A stretch of DNA of 64,000 nt from Pratylenchus scribneri. Lineage: Eukaryota > Nematoda > Chromadorea > Rhabditida > Pratylenchidae. This document shows positions 35,401 to 50,840 of this stretch, piece by piece. Within the stretch, counting starts at the first letter, position 1. Each line of letters begins with the position of its first letter. Both the position numbers and the translations under genes were made by a program. The notes beneath the pieces are model-generated. The model saw only the letters and a program-made list of their open reading frames with translations. It was not told where the DNA came from and did no database searches. Location of the stretch: contig JAQSEB010000059.1 of NCBI GenBank assembly GCA_030063045.1, positions 1,860,001 to 1,924,000 of the forward strand. The letters are read 5' to 3'.

Positions 35401-36999
35401 CCATTTCGGCGCCACTCTCTTCAATTGTCAAACTCTGTCGATCCATTTGTTGATATTTCATCATTTCATTGCTGTGGTGTTGATCCCTTAGCCAACTGTC
35501 CAAAACCCATTGGCCACTCCCAATTGCACCGCAAATGCAACAGCAATCCATCAAAATTGGCTCACCACGCTGAATTCATTTTCAAAATATTTTTCTCAAA
35601 TTGATTTTTTGAATGAATTTACGGTTGTTCTTCGCCTTGTTGGTGATTCCATTCCCACTTTGGAAATCATTGCCGTGGATGAGGCCTTCCGCGTTGCGGA
35701 CACTCTGGAATATTTCCTTCTGGACAAGCCACCATTGTTGGAGGCACATTCGCCAGCCGGCATTGACATTGGCGTGGAAGGAGCGGAGGATGCAACGGAT
35801 TCTAATATTGTGGGACTTAAACCCCCATTCATTTGATGATGATGATGCCCCGAGGCTGAATCCAAAAGGCGAATCGCTGTAAAAGAGTTCATATAAACTC
35901 TAAATCTCCCAAACAATGGCACAATGGGCAGATATCCAGATATTATGAAAGGATAAAAGAAAAAGGTAATTGCCTAGATTTAATGAATAAATGAGTGTGG
36001 TATTCCGGAAAAGGAAAACACAATTGTAAAACATATTTTGGCGAACATTTCCAGATTATATAATCTATCATACTTTTACTTCTTTTCTCATTAAATCAAA
36101 CCAATTCAACTTTATGGATAGAGGAATTTGTGACACTTACGATCCAAATGACGTTTTTGTTGATGATAATGGCTACGGGCTCGTTGCCTCTCCAATCCCG
36201 CTCCCTTCATTGTCAACAATTCTGAGTCAGAATCACTGTGCCCAACGGATTTGCTCCGACTTCGATGCCGTCTACTGTTCATCATCAAAAGTGGGCCACC
36301 GTCGCCCATTTCGTGTATTTCACCATTCAATGCTGTGGCACATTCTTCTCTTCTTTGTTGCAAAGCATTCAGCCAACAATCGGCGGCACGTTCATTATCC
36401 GCTTCGAAGAAGTATTTTTTGCCCCCATCCGTGCTAAATGAGAAATTAATTTATGGTTTTAATTTAATCCACTCACTGAAGGTAGAATGCTTTGAAATTT
36501 GATTCATCCAATGAGCAAAATGCTCCATTCATTTGAATTTGCCCGAGGCAATCTTTGCGACCATCAAAATCTGCCTTTGTTCGGTAAAAAATCAAACGAT
36601 TTTCAATCTCTTCCAATCCAAAATAGCAACGTTTACGGGGTTGAAGCATGGAAAAGGCTATCAAATAAATAGGTAATAAATTAATTCATCAAAATATTTG
36701 GAATACCGCCACTCAGTCAGGCATTTCATGTAGAGTGGACCCTCCAATGAAATCCATTCCTCCTTAATAATTCTGGGAGATGCCGAAGCCGCGGCCGACG
36801 GAGTCATTGAACCATTTGAAGTTCCGCCACCCGACATTGAGCCAATTGAGCATAGGGAAGGGGAGCAGCCGGATGTCGTAATTGTGGGTGAATGGGATGG
36901 TGGTGGTGGAATGTGGACTTTGAGGAGGCCGGCTCGGCCATGGCCACCACCTTCAATGCTGCTTCCATTGGTGGTGGATTTGTTTGGAGAGAGGACCAT
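32454..36999 (-). CDS. tbc-2: PH, coiled-coil and TBC domain RabGAP (TBC1D2 / TBC-2 type)
   Basis: Rab GTPase-activating protein; TBC1D2-family members act on endosomal Rabs. Fourteen exons, about 1,000 residues, from ATG 36999 to 32454. PH domain: [39 protein letters not shown] and [21 protein letters not shown] Ser-rich linker and coiled coil follow ([20 protein letters not shown]). TBC domain: [17 protein letters not shown], then V-x-x-D-x-x-R as [10 protein letters not shown] (arginine finger), GYCQGMNFL (glutamine finger), [18 protein letters not shown], and the family tail [12 protein letters not shown]. Both catalytic fingers are present. Exon 1 (to about 36710) and exon 2 (from about 36659) do not join in frame with GT-AG. 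The last exon runs in phase into the propeller exons; if that 49-bp intron is kept, the frame stops 27 codons on. Introns carry a MITE-like copy and a single repeat unit. Confidence 0.88.
34375..34710. mobile_element. MITE-like inverted-repeat element, copy 3
   Basis: In an intron of the TBC gene between the coiled-coil exon and the next. Left end: AATAACTCATCAAAGACTGA then ACCAATTATGATGATTTTTA. Right end, inverted: ACTCTTTAATTTGATCACAA then AATCAAAATAGGTTTAGTTT and AAATGAGTTAATATAGACGG. Interior shares GTTATGCCCAAAAA and GAAATTTCG with copies 1 and 4. Confidence 0.8.
36000..36050. repeat. Single-unit copy of the palindromic repeat family, in a TBC intron
   Basis: One unit (ACACAATTGTAAAACATATT, TTGGCGAACATTTCC) with TGGTATTCCGGAAAAGG on its left and TTCTCATTAAATCAAACCAA on its right, matching flanks of the other copies. 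It lies in the intron 35879-36143. Confidence 0.8.
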
Positions 37000-38974
37000 T
37001 TTTAGTGATGAGAATTAATCGAGAAGGACCAAGGGAAGATGATGACGTTGGATTTATTGGTAGAGGGCAGCAAGGAAAAGAATTGGCCAAGAGGAAGGAT
37101 GGATGGCCAATTGATGGGTATGGGGATATTTTGTTGGAATTGCTAAACGGAAAAGAGGGAGGATGATGAAGGAGAAAAATTCAATATTGGCCAAAAAGCT
37201 GGACAAATTGGTCAGTAATTGGAAGCACGGTAGATTGAAACAATGGATTGGATTGGAAGAATAGGAGAGGAACTATAATTAATTATTATATATTTATGAG
37301 ATAGTACATTGCTGTCGTCCCATTGAATTGTTGGGAATAATTGGAAGACCGACTTTTGCTGAACAAATATTTAAAAATTGATGAATATGGAGACGTAAAG
37401 TTGGGAAGGCGAATTGATGGGAAGGATGAAAGGGGAATCCAACAGCCAAAACCCTTTGGATGACAGCGAACGACGAGGACAAAAATGGCCATGAAAAGGA
37501 CATTTTAGGCCAAATTGGTGTTGTGGTTGTGGAAGAGGATGTGGAACGATTTATTTGGGATCTTTTAATGCAGCGAACGGCGGGAATGAGGGAGGGCGAC
37601 GAACTTGGGAGGGAGCCATGGATTGAATGAATGTAAACAAAATGTAAATTTGGGATGGGGGCGAATTTAAGTGAATGGCAGGAAGAATTCCACTAATGGA
37701 AGATGTGAAATTATCCACAGGATTCGAGAGATTTGAATGATGAAAACAGGAAGATTTGAATTTATTATAAAATCAGCAGAGGAATAATAAAAAGGATCAA
37801 TTCACCTATTAGCTTCCTCCTTTTTTTCATTTCAAACAAGGTGGCATTAAATTTTAAATTAGGAAGAAAAGAACAAAACCAAGCAAATCATAAAAGGGCA
37901 CCGCAAATGAGTCACAAGAAAGAAAAAAGGCTATAGGGCAAATTGGCTCAAAATCATGAAGGGAAAAGGCCAAATTGGAAAAGGTGAATTCTATTGGTTG
38001 GTTGGTGGTTGCGTTTGGATGGAAAAAAGTGATTTGGCCTCAAAAGCAACTCTCCATTCCATCTTTTGGCCAAATCCATCTTTGCCTTTGGGATTGTGGG
38101 GCCCAGGATGAATGTGTTGTGATTTTGAAAGGAAGGAATTAGAAGATTGTTGAGGGAGGACGGAGGAGGAAAGGTGAGGTCCCCAAAAAAAGGAAAAGGA
38201 TGGGAAAGGCAAAGGAAGGAGATTGGCCCAAAATTTTCTTGTCGATCTCTCTTTCAAATGCGTGCGACCATTGGGGAGAATTGCGAGAATGGAATGTAGG
38301 GGGGCCGGGGCCATAGCAGCCCAGCAATGGCCAAATATCCTTCTCCCAACCGTTCTTCCATTCCCAAAAAGCTTTTGCCCCATCCATGCTGCCAGCCTCT
38401 GATGAATAAATCGATTCAATTATGGCCCACACTGCGGATGTCCATCCTTTACCCTTACTGTTTTAATTCAGGCCAAAGGATTCAATCCGCCAATTTAAGC
38501 AAAACTTTTGGCCAAATTTAACTAGGAAATTATTGCTTATATTAATCCCCTTTTAAAGAGCGGACAAATGTTTTCAAAATTCTATATATCCACTGGCACT
38601 GCTGATCAGATTCCAATATTAAAAAATGACCAAAAAAACATTGATTTTTTAATCATAAATATGAGAGAGGTGTTTGGATTGATTTAAGGATACGGCTGAT
38701 ACGGCAATTCTGATTTTTCTGAATTGTTGTAATTGTAATTAGGATTTGTAATTGTTCCCCCTATTCTGTTTGGAAATTTTTATCAAGAAAAAGGTTTCAA
38801 GATTGAAAAAATTCGTTTAAAAATTGGCATAAATTTATTTAATCCGAAAAATAATATGCGGGAAAATGGTATAATAAATAACAACAATTATTGAGCAAAA
38901 ATATCGATGGGAGAAATACAATAACAAATAATCGCAATAATTTTTCCAATTTTATTTTGTCATCCATTCATTCG
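37000..38974. other. Intergenic region between the TBC gene and the ATPase
   Basis: Upstream region of the TBC gene, 2 kb, with many GGCCAAATTGG-type words. A 142-codon minus frame at 37991-38419 has no family features. No gene supported. Confidence 0.5.
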
Positions 38975-42978
<4,004 letters not shown>

Positions 42979-44331
42979 TTTTCGAAAAAAGAAATGTAGT
43001 TTTATGCTTGCTCTGCGTTTGCTATATTTAATAATGATAATCAGATCTTAAAAATATTGTTCATAAGATGATAAAATCAACTATTATAAATGACAAATGG
43101 AGTCGGTATTGTTTGTTTTGAAATGGGTGTTGTTTAGGTTTTATGCGAATGTTTGATTACGTAATGAGTAATTACTTAATAATAATAATCAATGAAGTGG
43201 AATGGTATTGATTTGATAGGATGTATGGAACCCAGCAGAAATGAAAAACACTATACTATGAAAACCACAGGAATTGTTAGCTCTTTGGACTTTAATTTTT
43301 AACACTGCATTTGTTGTTTTAATTAATTTTTTGAAATGAATGATGTGACTGACATGTATATGATGATGATGATTGATGATTTGATGAAGAATTTGCTATT
43401 AAGAATGAAGCTATGAACACAAAGTAGCACTTATGATTATGATGTGAATGATCAATGATTGCTTTGCGAATTGCGATGCGAATCGAATCTCGAATTGCGA
43501 AATTGGTTATATAAAAATCGATATTATATTTATACAAACATTCGCTTTGAAATTCATTTTAGTTTTACAGTATATCCTACGTATAATTTTTTCATAGACC
43601 TGTCCGAATCCGAATCCGAAACGTTTTGTATGCCATGGATTCTCTATCTTTTGCGGTATGAAATGGCCTGAATTTTTGTAACTGGGGGGTTTTAGAGAAG
43701 AACGTTCTCATCAAACTTATCCAGTTATGCATAAAAATCCATAAGAATGAAGAAATTAGTAGAATAAGAAAATGAGATTAAGATAAACGAATGAAAAAGA
43801 TTATGAAAATGATGTTTAGGGTAAAATTTTAAAATGGATGTGAATTGTGAATGTGAAGTATTTGACTATGCATGAGCCAGAACCTAATTTAATTTTAGAG
43901 AAACTAATTGGATTGAAGGGTTGAACAATTGCTCTGCTGCTGTCTGCTGGTTTTTTTTATAATCGGAAAACAAAAGAATATATTAAGCAAAGATTGGGAT
44001 TGGGCTACTTTTTTGCCGTAAGCAAAAATCAAGCTAACTTCTAGCCTCATAAATCAGAATATTCGTATTGTTGTAGTTTATAAACGAAATGTGAGAATTT
44101 AAATATAAAAATAAGCGGATTAATCGGCAACTACCAACTATTGACTTTGATGATTGAGTGGACGCTCCTATGTCTTGACCAACAAAAAGCTCGGCGGCTG
44201 CAGTTAGTCAACAGCAGGACAATGGATGGAGGAATACTAGCTTGAGCAAGCAATTCTTTTAATTTTACTGACATAATTCAATCCAAAATTATATCGATCC
44301 TGAATTGATCGACAATTTCCACACGAATGTA
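42979..44331. other. Divergent intergenic region
   Basis: Between the ATPase (-) and the four-helix membrane protein gene (+). AT-rich, with ATG/GAT-rich simple stretches near 43330-43480. It should hold both promoters. No gene seen. Confidence 0.5.
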
Positions 44332-45096
44332 ATGCCAATTCCGAATCCTCTGTGGTTCATGAGGACACGTTTCGGATCTGCAAAAGTTTTTGGCAATGAA
44401 AGAATTGATATTGATGTAGTCAGCGATGAATCACAAAAATGTTGCTGCTTTAACATCCATATAAAGGTGCTAATACTTATAATTGTAGTATTAATGTCCA
44501 ATTTCATGATAGTCCACCACTATTCTGGTTGCCATCGTCTCATTATTTTTTATTATAAGCAATTTTATTGCAAAAATTTGTGGTTATTCAGAAATTGGAT
44601 GGAATTTCGAATTACTCTTTTTCATCATTGATGGAATTGCCGTTCTCTCATTGTTTTATGGATTATATACAGAAAATGCTGCTTTTTTGCAACCATTTGT
44701 TTTACTCAGTGTATGTTTTTTACATGAAATCCGGGAAAATTTCTATATTTGAAATGAGAATTTCACAGATAATCACAATTTCATTGTTGATGTCATTGGC
44801 CGCTTATTTGGGTACGGCAATGATTGATTCAAATTCTTATGCGGGTCAGGAGCTGGAATTAGAGCTGAACAAAAGGCTTTCGGATGCGGCAAAAAAATTT
44901 AATATGGAATTCAAATTCAGTGGGAACCTTATCGATTTTTAAAAAATTTTTATTGAATCATCCAGTGGTTTCTATGGTGGCAAGCTTCGCTTTTATTATG
45001 GTTCTCTTGTCAATATTTATTCATTTTTGGTTTGCTTATGTCACCGTTCAATGTGCAAAATATTTGCGAAAAAGAATAAAAATTCGTCCATATTAA
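44332..45096 (+). CDS. Four-helix membrane protein, LAPTM-like nematode family
   Basis: Four exons join in frame to 198 residues: 44332-44527, 44592-44710, 44769-44919 and 44966-45096. It starts MPIPNPLWFM and has a CCCFNIHIK motif just before helix 1 (VLILIIVVLMSNFMIV), as in LAPTM/DUF7027-type proteins. Helix 2 is in ELLFFIIDGIAVLSLFYGLY, followed by the family-like TENAAFLQPFVLLS. Helix 3 is IITISLLMSLAAYLG. A charged loop of about 35 residues follows, then helix 4 (VASFAFIMVLLSIFIHFWFA) and a basic tail KYLRKRIKIRPY. Such proteins sit in endosome or lysosome membranes; role here inferred. The frame is open upstream of 44332 but without an ATG, so the start could lie in an unseen upstream exon. 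It converges on the SR gene, 211 bp away. Confidence 0.7.
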
Positions 45097-45307
45097 TTAA
45101 TATTTTCCGGTTTTTATATGTCGTTGAAATCAGAAATAACATTTTTATAAATGAAAGTCAAAATAAGTATTAAAAGTGTGGAAAAATGACAAATATGATT
45201 AAAATAATAACGAAACATCAATTGTTATCGCATTTTTCCATTAAATTCTTCATCATTTTCATCCATTCCTCTTCATCCATCTTCCTCCATTGTCCATTCA
45301 TCCTTCA

Positions 45308-46356
45308 TCAGTATCGCGGTGAGCGGGAACGAGACAGGCTTCTGCTTCGTGAATGTGTCGGTGACCGAGTGTTCCGTGGAGTGCGAGAGCGGCTTCGGCT
45401 ATCGTTGTGGCGTACAGGCGAACGTGAATGGCGTGGAGATCGGGATCGAGAACGCCTTGGGGGAGACCGTGTTCGGGAACGGGAACGACGAGGCGAACGG
45501 CTCCGGCTTCGAGAGTAACGACCGCCTCGGCGTCTGAAAAAATTTTGAAGAATTAATTGGCTGGATTTAATTGAATTTTTGAGAGAAACTAATAAAACGA
45601 TAATAATTTATTACCAAAGCTTTATTCTCTAATTGCTATTCCTATTATTATTTTTTTTATCATATTCACCAGGCTAGGTTAAAACAAAAATTGCTGCAGT
45701 CTGCTGGCTGCAGCCAGTCAGCAGTCAAAAACAATAGCTGTGAGCAGAAGAGCCCATTTTCGCTGACTCTAGCTCCAATCCGGATCACAATAAGCATTCA
45801 AAAACAATGCCCAAAGGAACTCATTCCATCCGGGTCAGGATAACTCAAAAATAATTTTGGTTAATTAAAAATGATTGGGCATTTTTGCAAAATTTTACTA
45901 AAAACAAAAAGTAACCTTTCACGTTCTTCATCCAATGGTCGACGATATTTTGCAAATGTCACACGCAATTCACGACCGCTCATCATTTTCCCATCTGCTC
46001 GTGTGCAAGCATATTCCTTAAATTTGTTGGTAAAATTTTGAAAAAAAAATAAATGACGAACCGCATCCTTTTTCGAAAAAAATCGGACGAAGCCGAATCC
46101 ACGGCTTTGATTATTGCGACGATCTCTCGGGATCTAAAAATGTTTGTTTTAAATTAATTTTAAAATTAATTATTTACATAAACATCGCCAATGTCCCCAT
46201 ATCGATCGAACATTCGACGCAGTTCATGGACATTTGTGTTGTAGGGTAAATTGTCAACCTGGAATTTAATCAACATAATTCAAGGAAAAACAAAATATTA
46301 TTTACCTTTAAACTGTAGAGCTCGTCAAAATTGACATCATTTCCTCGTCTGCTCAT
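45308..46356 (-). CDS. rsp-4: SR splicing factor, SRSF2 (SC35) type
   Basis: Nuclear splicing factor binding exonic enhancers. Five exons: 46356-46306, about 46262-46177, about 46133-46065, about 46016-45917 and 45533-45308. The RRM has RNP2 (LKVDNL), then [19 protein letters not shown]1 (RGFGFVRF) and GRELRVTFAKYRRP, closely matching SRSF2 ([25 protein letters not shown]). The last exon is an RS domain of about 75 residues with many RSRS and RSP repeats ending SRSRSPRY. The first residues MSRRGNDVNFDE are short, as in this subfamily. The intron before the RS exon is the longest (about 380 bp). The NUDT9-type gene ends 157 bp upstream on the same strand, so the pair could form an operon. Confidence 0.93.
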
Positions 46357-46513
46357 GGCTAATAATTAATCGATTGCTAATTAAAATAAAATAATAAACA
46401 ATCATATAAATGTTATTTAAATATTTTTAGTAAAATAAACATATTGAATTGAAATGTATAAAATGGTGAAATACATTTATTCCAAAATAAATAAATGTTA
46501 ATATTCAATTAAA

Positions 46514-47556
46514 TTACGAAAGGTCGATTCCATGCAATTTGGCAAATAAATAAATCAAATATTCATGAGATGCATACAACTTAAGGTCTTTGTCCACATC
46601 CGTCCAATGTGCTGTTTTTGCATCATCTCCAGCCTGACAAAATGTTCAAATTAAAATTTACAACCATTTGAATAAATCTAAAACCTCCAATTCAATGCCA
46701 TTGAACAGACCGGAAGAATCATGAAAATTGATGCAAGTTGTTTCGCCCCATGCATTGTCTGAAAATTATTATTGTTTAGTCCGTCCACTTAAATATTTTA
46801 CCAGTATTTCGGGGATCATCCATATATCCCTTGTAAATTTCCACGCCCTTTTGCCAAAGTGATGCCAATTTTTCATTTGATTTACCATCAAGTACTTCCT
46901 CGGTGAATTCGCGAACAACTGCTTGCTCTGCCTTTTCTCCTTTATCCAGCATTCCACCGGGAATTGCCAATTCTCCTATTTATTCATTGATGTATTAAAA
47001 AATAAATAAATTTAGCGAAACCTGTATCATGCCTCTCAATTGCCACAAATTGCAACCATCCATCTTGTGTCCGTCTTGAGACTAAAGCATCGGCTGCATG
47101 GTTTGGTCCCCATTTGCCGAATGTGCCTCGCCCACGCATTCCAGTTCGCCCAAATGGGTTTAGAGGTCGCCCCTCAGAATCCAATGAATATTCTCTATAA
47201 AATGATAAATTTTAACCGATCATATTTTTAATTTGTACCCATGGAATGAAGTTCGAATTACACCTTCATCATCCGGAGTGTTAAACCTACACTTTGATGG
47301 ATCAAATGGATCTGCCCAAGGTTGTCCCTCAATAGATTTGGCCGTATAATCGGGTGGCGAATAAGTTTCAAATTTGACATCCCATCGGACTTGTTCATCT
47401 TTGACAGGAACACGGAAGATTTCACTTCGTAAATATGGCTTTGCTTAAAAATATATCAATATCAATTTTTTGATAAAATGTTCAATATTTTTAGTTACCT
47501 GTATTTCGACATTTAATATGCAATCCTCGTGCGAATAATTCGGTGGCGATAGTCAT
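46514..47556 (-). CDS. NUDT9: ADP-ribose hydrolase, NUDT9 type (Nudix)
   Basis: Hydrolyses ADP-ribose to AMP and ribose 5-phosphate. About six exons from ATG 47556 to stop 46514, about 265 residues. The family hallmarks appear in order: VKFETYSPPDYTA, PWADPFDP, GRGTFGKWGPNHAADALVSR (human GRGLLGRWGPNHAADPI), LQFVAIERHDTGELAIPGGM, the Nudix box G-x5-E-x7-REF-x-EE (GMLDKGEKAEQAVVREFTEE), IYKGYMDDPRNTDNAW, LEAGDDAKTAHWTDV and KLYASHEY. As in NUDT9, the last Gly of the general Nudix motif is not kept. I see no clear mitochondrial leader: the start MTIATELFARGLHIKCRN is short and weakly basic. It is divergent from MRPS21 (567 bp) and followed closely by the SR gene. Confidence 0.93.
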
Positions 47557-48123
47557 AAATAGAGCAGAGCAGATTTTATTTTATTTAACCTAGGGAATAT
47601 TTGTAAATTGTATTTTTGACGGGTTTTTGGCTTAAAGTTAATGCTTATTTTTGGTCTATTCTCCAATTTTTATCCTCCTCAGCAGAACATTCAGAAGGAT
47701 GTCCAATAGATTGAACACAAAATGAAGTAAAATTGGACTTCAAAGGTAATTTTCTAGTCAAATTAAAATCAAAAATTCGGTGTACTTGAGCTCGGAGTAC
47801 GGAGCTTCGGATTCGGAGCAGTAACACTTATTAAAACCGCTTTTATTGATATTTTAATTTTCTTGTCATTTCTCATTTTTTTGTTGACTTTTTTGATACA
47901 TAATCAAAAAATAGTATAGTGAGTGTAAGAAGACAAGAAAGATATATATAAAGATATCGATATATAAATATAAAGAAGGAAAGGAAAATAATATAATAAA
48001 TTTGATATTAGAAATTAGATTAGCAATTTTTATTTTGATTGATCTTGATTAATGTAAATGTGCGGAATTTGTTAGATTCATTTTAATCCAAAAATTATTT
48101 TTAGCAAACATTGATAATTCCAA
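47557..48123. promoter_or_regulatory. Head-to-head promoter region of NUDT9-type gene (-) and MRPS21 (+)
   Basis: 567 bp between opposite start codons, AT-rich. No clear CCAAT or TATA motif stands out. A TATA-rich AT repeat (GATATATATAAAGATATCGA) lies at about 47940-47965. Confidence 0.45.
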
Positions 48124-48576
48124 ATGGTTCGAGGCGTTGGCATTCGACTAAATTGGCGAGGAACTTTGACCCAACCTTTTGCAAGCAAATTTTATCCGGG
48201 AATTTGGGACAAACATCCTGGCAAATATTTGAATAAAACTGTCTTGGTATTTATCGAAGAATATTTTTAATTTATCTTGAAAATTTTAAGGTCGAAAACA
48301 ATGATGTCGATTATTCATTTGCCTTGTTGAATAGGTACATTTAATCAAATTTATAGATTAAAATTTACAATTTTACTATTTATTAGATTAATGCGGAATG
48401 AAGGACTTTTGAAGATTATCCGGAACACTCGATATTATCAAAAACCTTATATGCAAAGAAATCAACTGGCATTTGAAGCATCAAAAGCAATTTTTAATGA
48501 AGACAGGGATAGGAAAATTAGATTTTTAATGCGCAAACAAAGAGCCGACTCGCATCCTGGACAACTCACACATTGA
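48124..48576 (+). CDS. mrps-21: Mitochondrial small ribosomal subunit protein bS21m
   Basis: Small-subunit protein of the mitochondrial ribosome. Three exons, 118 residues: 48124-48246, 48291-48334 and 48387-48576. The family core is plain: KTVLVENNDVDYSFALLNRL, then MRNEGLLKIIRNTRYYQKPY, then FEASKAIFNEDRDRKIRFLM. The C-terminal RKQRADSHPGQ matches the nematode form. The N-terminal 35 residues (MVRGVGIRLNWRG) are basic and may direct import. The length is near the usual 85-120. It converges on the Cys-rich gene, whose stop is 117 bp away. Confidence 0.93.
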
Positions 48577-48693
48577 TGGATGGATATGGCCAATATCAAT
48601 AATTAATATTTTTTCATCTCTGTTATTTTATTTTAGAATGCATCATGCATAAATCAATTTATTAATAAAAATTTATCTAATTTGTTTTTTATT

Positions 48694-49657
48694 TAATCAA
48701 TGCTGCATTCATATCTGCAAATGCAGTCACATGCACATTTAGGAAGAAAATTTTTATGAATAACACGAATTGGTTCATCACCATTTCCGCATAAATTTAT
48801 TCCACAATGGCATCCGCAGGGGGGACAATTTTCTGAATTTTTTCGTTAGGCATTGTCAAATTAAATAATATAATTAACCAAAGTTTTGGAAAGTCCCATT
48901 TGTTGTTTTTCTATCAATTTGGCAAATTTCTAAAATTTTGACTTCCATTAAATTGTTAAAATTATCTACCAACCAATTTTCCATATCAAATCCACTACTG
49001 TAACCTCTGGGTCGTATTGATGCCAACATTGGATGCCTCTAGCAATAAATGATGGATAGCAATAATTTATGAATATTGGCTTAATTTTCTAACCGATAAA
49101 CAAAATCACTATTCGAAATTGAGTGTTGAAATGGCCCTCGGGGGAAATTGAGCCGTTCAGATGCACAACTAATCGGATCCACCGAAATTTTTGGCGATGA
49201 ACAACAAATCGGGTCCAAACTGAAATGGACCAATTTCCTTGTATAAATTTATGTCAAATAGTTTTACAGAATTGCATTTGTGTTATTCTGAATTCTATAA
49301 ACATTAAAGCCGCCAAGCCATTGTGAACCATTACATCCTTCTGAAGTTTCTCCATGGCATTCTGGAGCACTTTTTTGTGGCTCACATTTTGCCTCTATTT
49401 CCCCAATATTCGGTACAATTTGTTGGCATTCAATTACAATCGAGCCGACTTTACCCCGTTGCCGTGGCGAATTCACCCTTTTTATTGCCGAAACTCGGTA
49501 ACCTGGATTGCATGCTAAAATTTGATGGCACAAATTACACCGGGATGAAGGGTTGTTGCTGACCCAATGAATAGTCGGCGAACAATGGTTTTGTCCAATC
49601 GGAGAGAATGAGGAAAATAATTAAAGGAATACAATTTATGATGAATAATACCCGCAT
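48694..49657 (-). CDS. Secreted Cys-rich protein of unknown function
   Basis: I do not recognise a named family. Six exons join in frame. The start at 49657 gives a signal peptide (MRVLFIINCIPLIIFLIL). The mature part begins ACNPGYRVSAIKRVNSPRQR, then VGSIVIECQQI, CEPQKSAPECHGE, GSQWLGGFNVY, LLDPICCSSPKISVDPISC, GPFQHSISNSDFVYRGIQCW, DPEVTVVDLIWKI, and ends in a dense Cys region (CPPCGCHCGINLCG and CACDCICRYEC). About 25 Cys in about 225 residues suggest many disulfides. The repeated 'I-E-C, P-E-C, D-P-I-C-C' layout looks like a structured extracellular domain. No membrane anchor follows the signal peptide. It converges on MRPS21 and shares a 463-bp head-to-head region with thioredoxin. Confidence 0.75.
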
Positions 49658-50120
49658 GCCTTTTTTGATATATGGAAAATGGATTAGCCTATTCTCCTAT
49701 TTCTTCTATCAAATTGATCCATTATTGCTGCTGATCGGTCAAGGTCATCAATGTCATTTCATTATGATCAAATTATATATTTAATTTCCTTATAAATTTC
49801 GTAGATCAGTTTTCGATTTCCATCTCCATTAAATAAAATTTGAAATAAAAATTACATTCTTAGAAGTTTATTATTAGAGTTGGCCTTAAGGAAAATTTCC
49901 ACGCCAACTTTCAATTTGGCCATTTTCCCACGAACACCAACAAAAAATGGGACGGCAAATGACGAGTGATGGATGCAGCTGTTGGCGTATCCCTTGACAA
50001 CACCAACTTTTTGATTTAATTTCATTGTTAATTAAAAGGGCCATTTTGGTGTTGTAGAAGCCATTCGTCTGGCAATTCCGAATAAATTGTTCAGAAAAAT
50101 TAAATTTGGGAATCCATTAG
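49658..50120. promoter_or_regulatory. Head-to-head promoter region of the Cys-rich gene (-) and thioredoxin (+)
   Basis: 463 bp between opposite start codons. AT-rich with no clear motif. 49900-50050 is somewhat richer in G+C. Confidence 0.4.
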
Positions 50121-50708
50121 ATGGCTGTGAATCATCCAAAAACAAAGGTACGGTCTTCAACATTCCATTCGATGTTATCCTCTCATTCAGGAGGAATTGG
50201 ATCAAATAATTGCTTCAGCTGGGCCTAAATTGGTTGTAATTGACTTCTTCGCAACTTGGCAATTTATAATTTTCTTGTTTAAATTTGTGTTTATTCATTT
50301 TTTAGGTGTGGTCCTTGCCGATTGATGGGCCCAAAATTTAATGTGAGGCAAATTGAAATTTTCATTCTATTCCTAATTTTTAGAAACTCGCCGAGGAATA
50401 CCCGGATCCAATTTATGTTGGAATTGATGTGGATGAGCAGGTGTTTAGGGCCAAAAAATAAATAAATTTTGTAAATATTTCAGGAGTCAATAGCAGCCGC
50501 TTATGACATAAATGTTCAAACATTTTATTTTCTTTCTTAATTTAATTAAATTTTCCCTAAAGGTGATGCCAACTTTCGTCTTTTTCAAGGGCGGCCAAAA
50601 AATCGTAAAATATTTATGACAATATTTGATGGAACTTTCACATTTTAGCAAACCATCGAAGGCAACAATTATGAAGATTTACGAAAAACAGTGGAACTTA
50701 ACAAATGA
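50121..50708 (+). CDS. Thioredoxin
   Basis: Small disulfide reductase of the cytosol or nucleus. Seven exons, 106 residues: 50121-50147, 50191-50258, 50306-50342, 50384-50440, 50484-50513, 50563-50604 and 50649-50708. Active site WCGPC at residues 32-36, preceded by KLVVIDFFAT. The rest is standard: KFNKLAEEYPDPIYVGIDVD, AAAYDINVMPTFVFFKGGQK with the cis-Pro, and a C-terminal helix. The length equals the family norm. There is no signal peptide. The intron after exon 2 begins with GC (50259-50260) and splits the Trp32 codon, at the same residue and phase as in thioredoxin-like 1 in this window. It converges on the astacin gene. Confidence 0.95.
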
Positions 50709-50840
50709 AAATAAATTTGAAATTGAATTTGAATGGATGGATGTGGAATTAAACAATTTATCAACATTTTAATTAATTTTTTATCGTTAATATTAGTGGA
50801 GATTTTTATAAAATTTTGAAGACCATCTTTTCATTCATTT

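Noticed and set aside
37991..38419. Minus-strand 142-codon frame
   Set aside because: No start context, no family features, overlapped by a second frame of equal quality; likely chance.
45186..45537. Plus-strand open frames across the SR gene
   Set aside because: Antisense of the RS-domain exon; the minus strand gives a clear RS domain continuous with an RRM.
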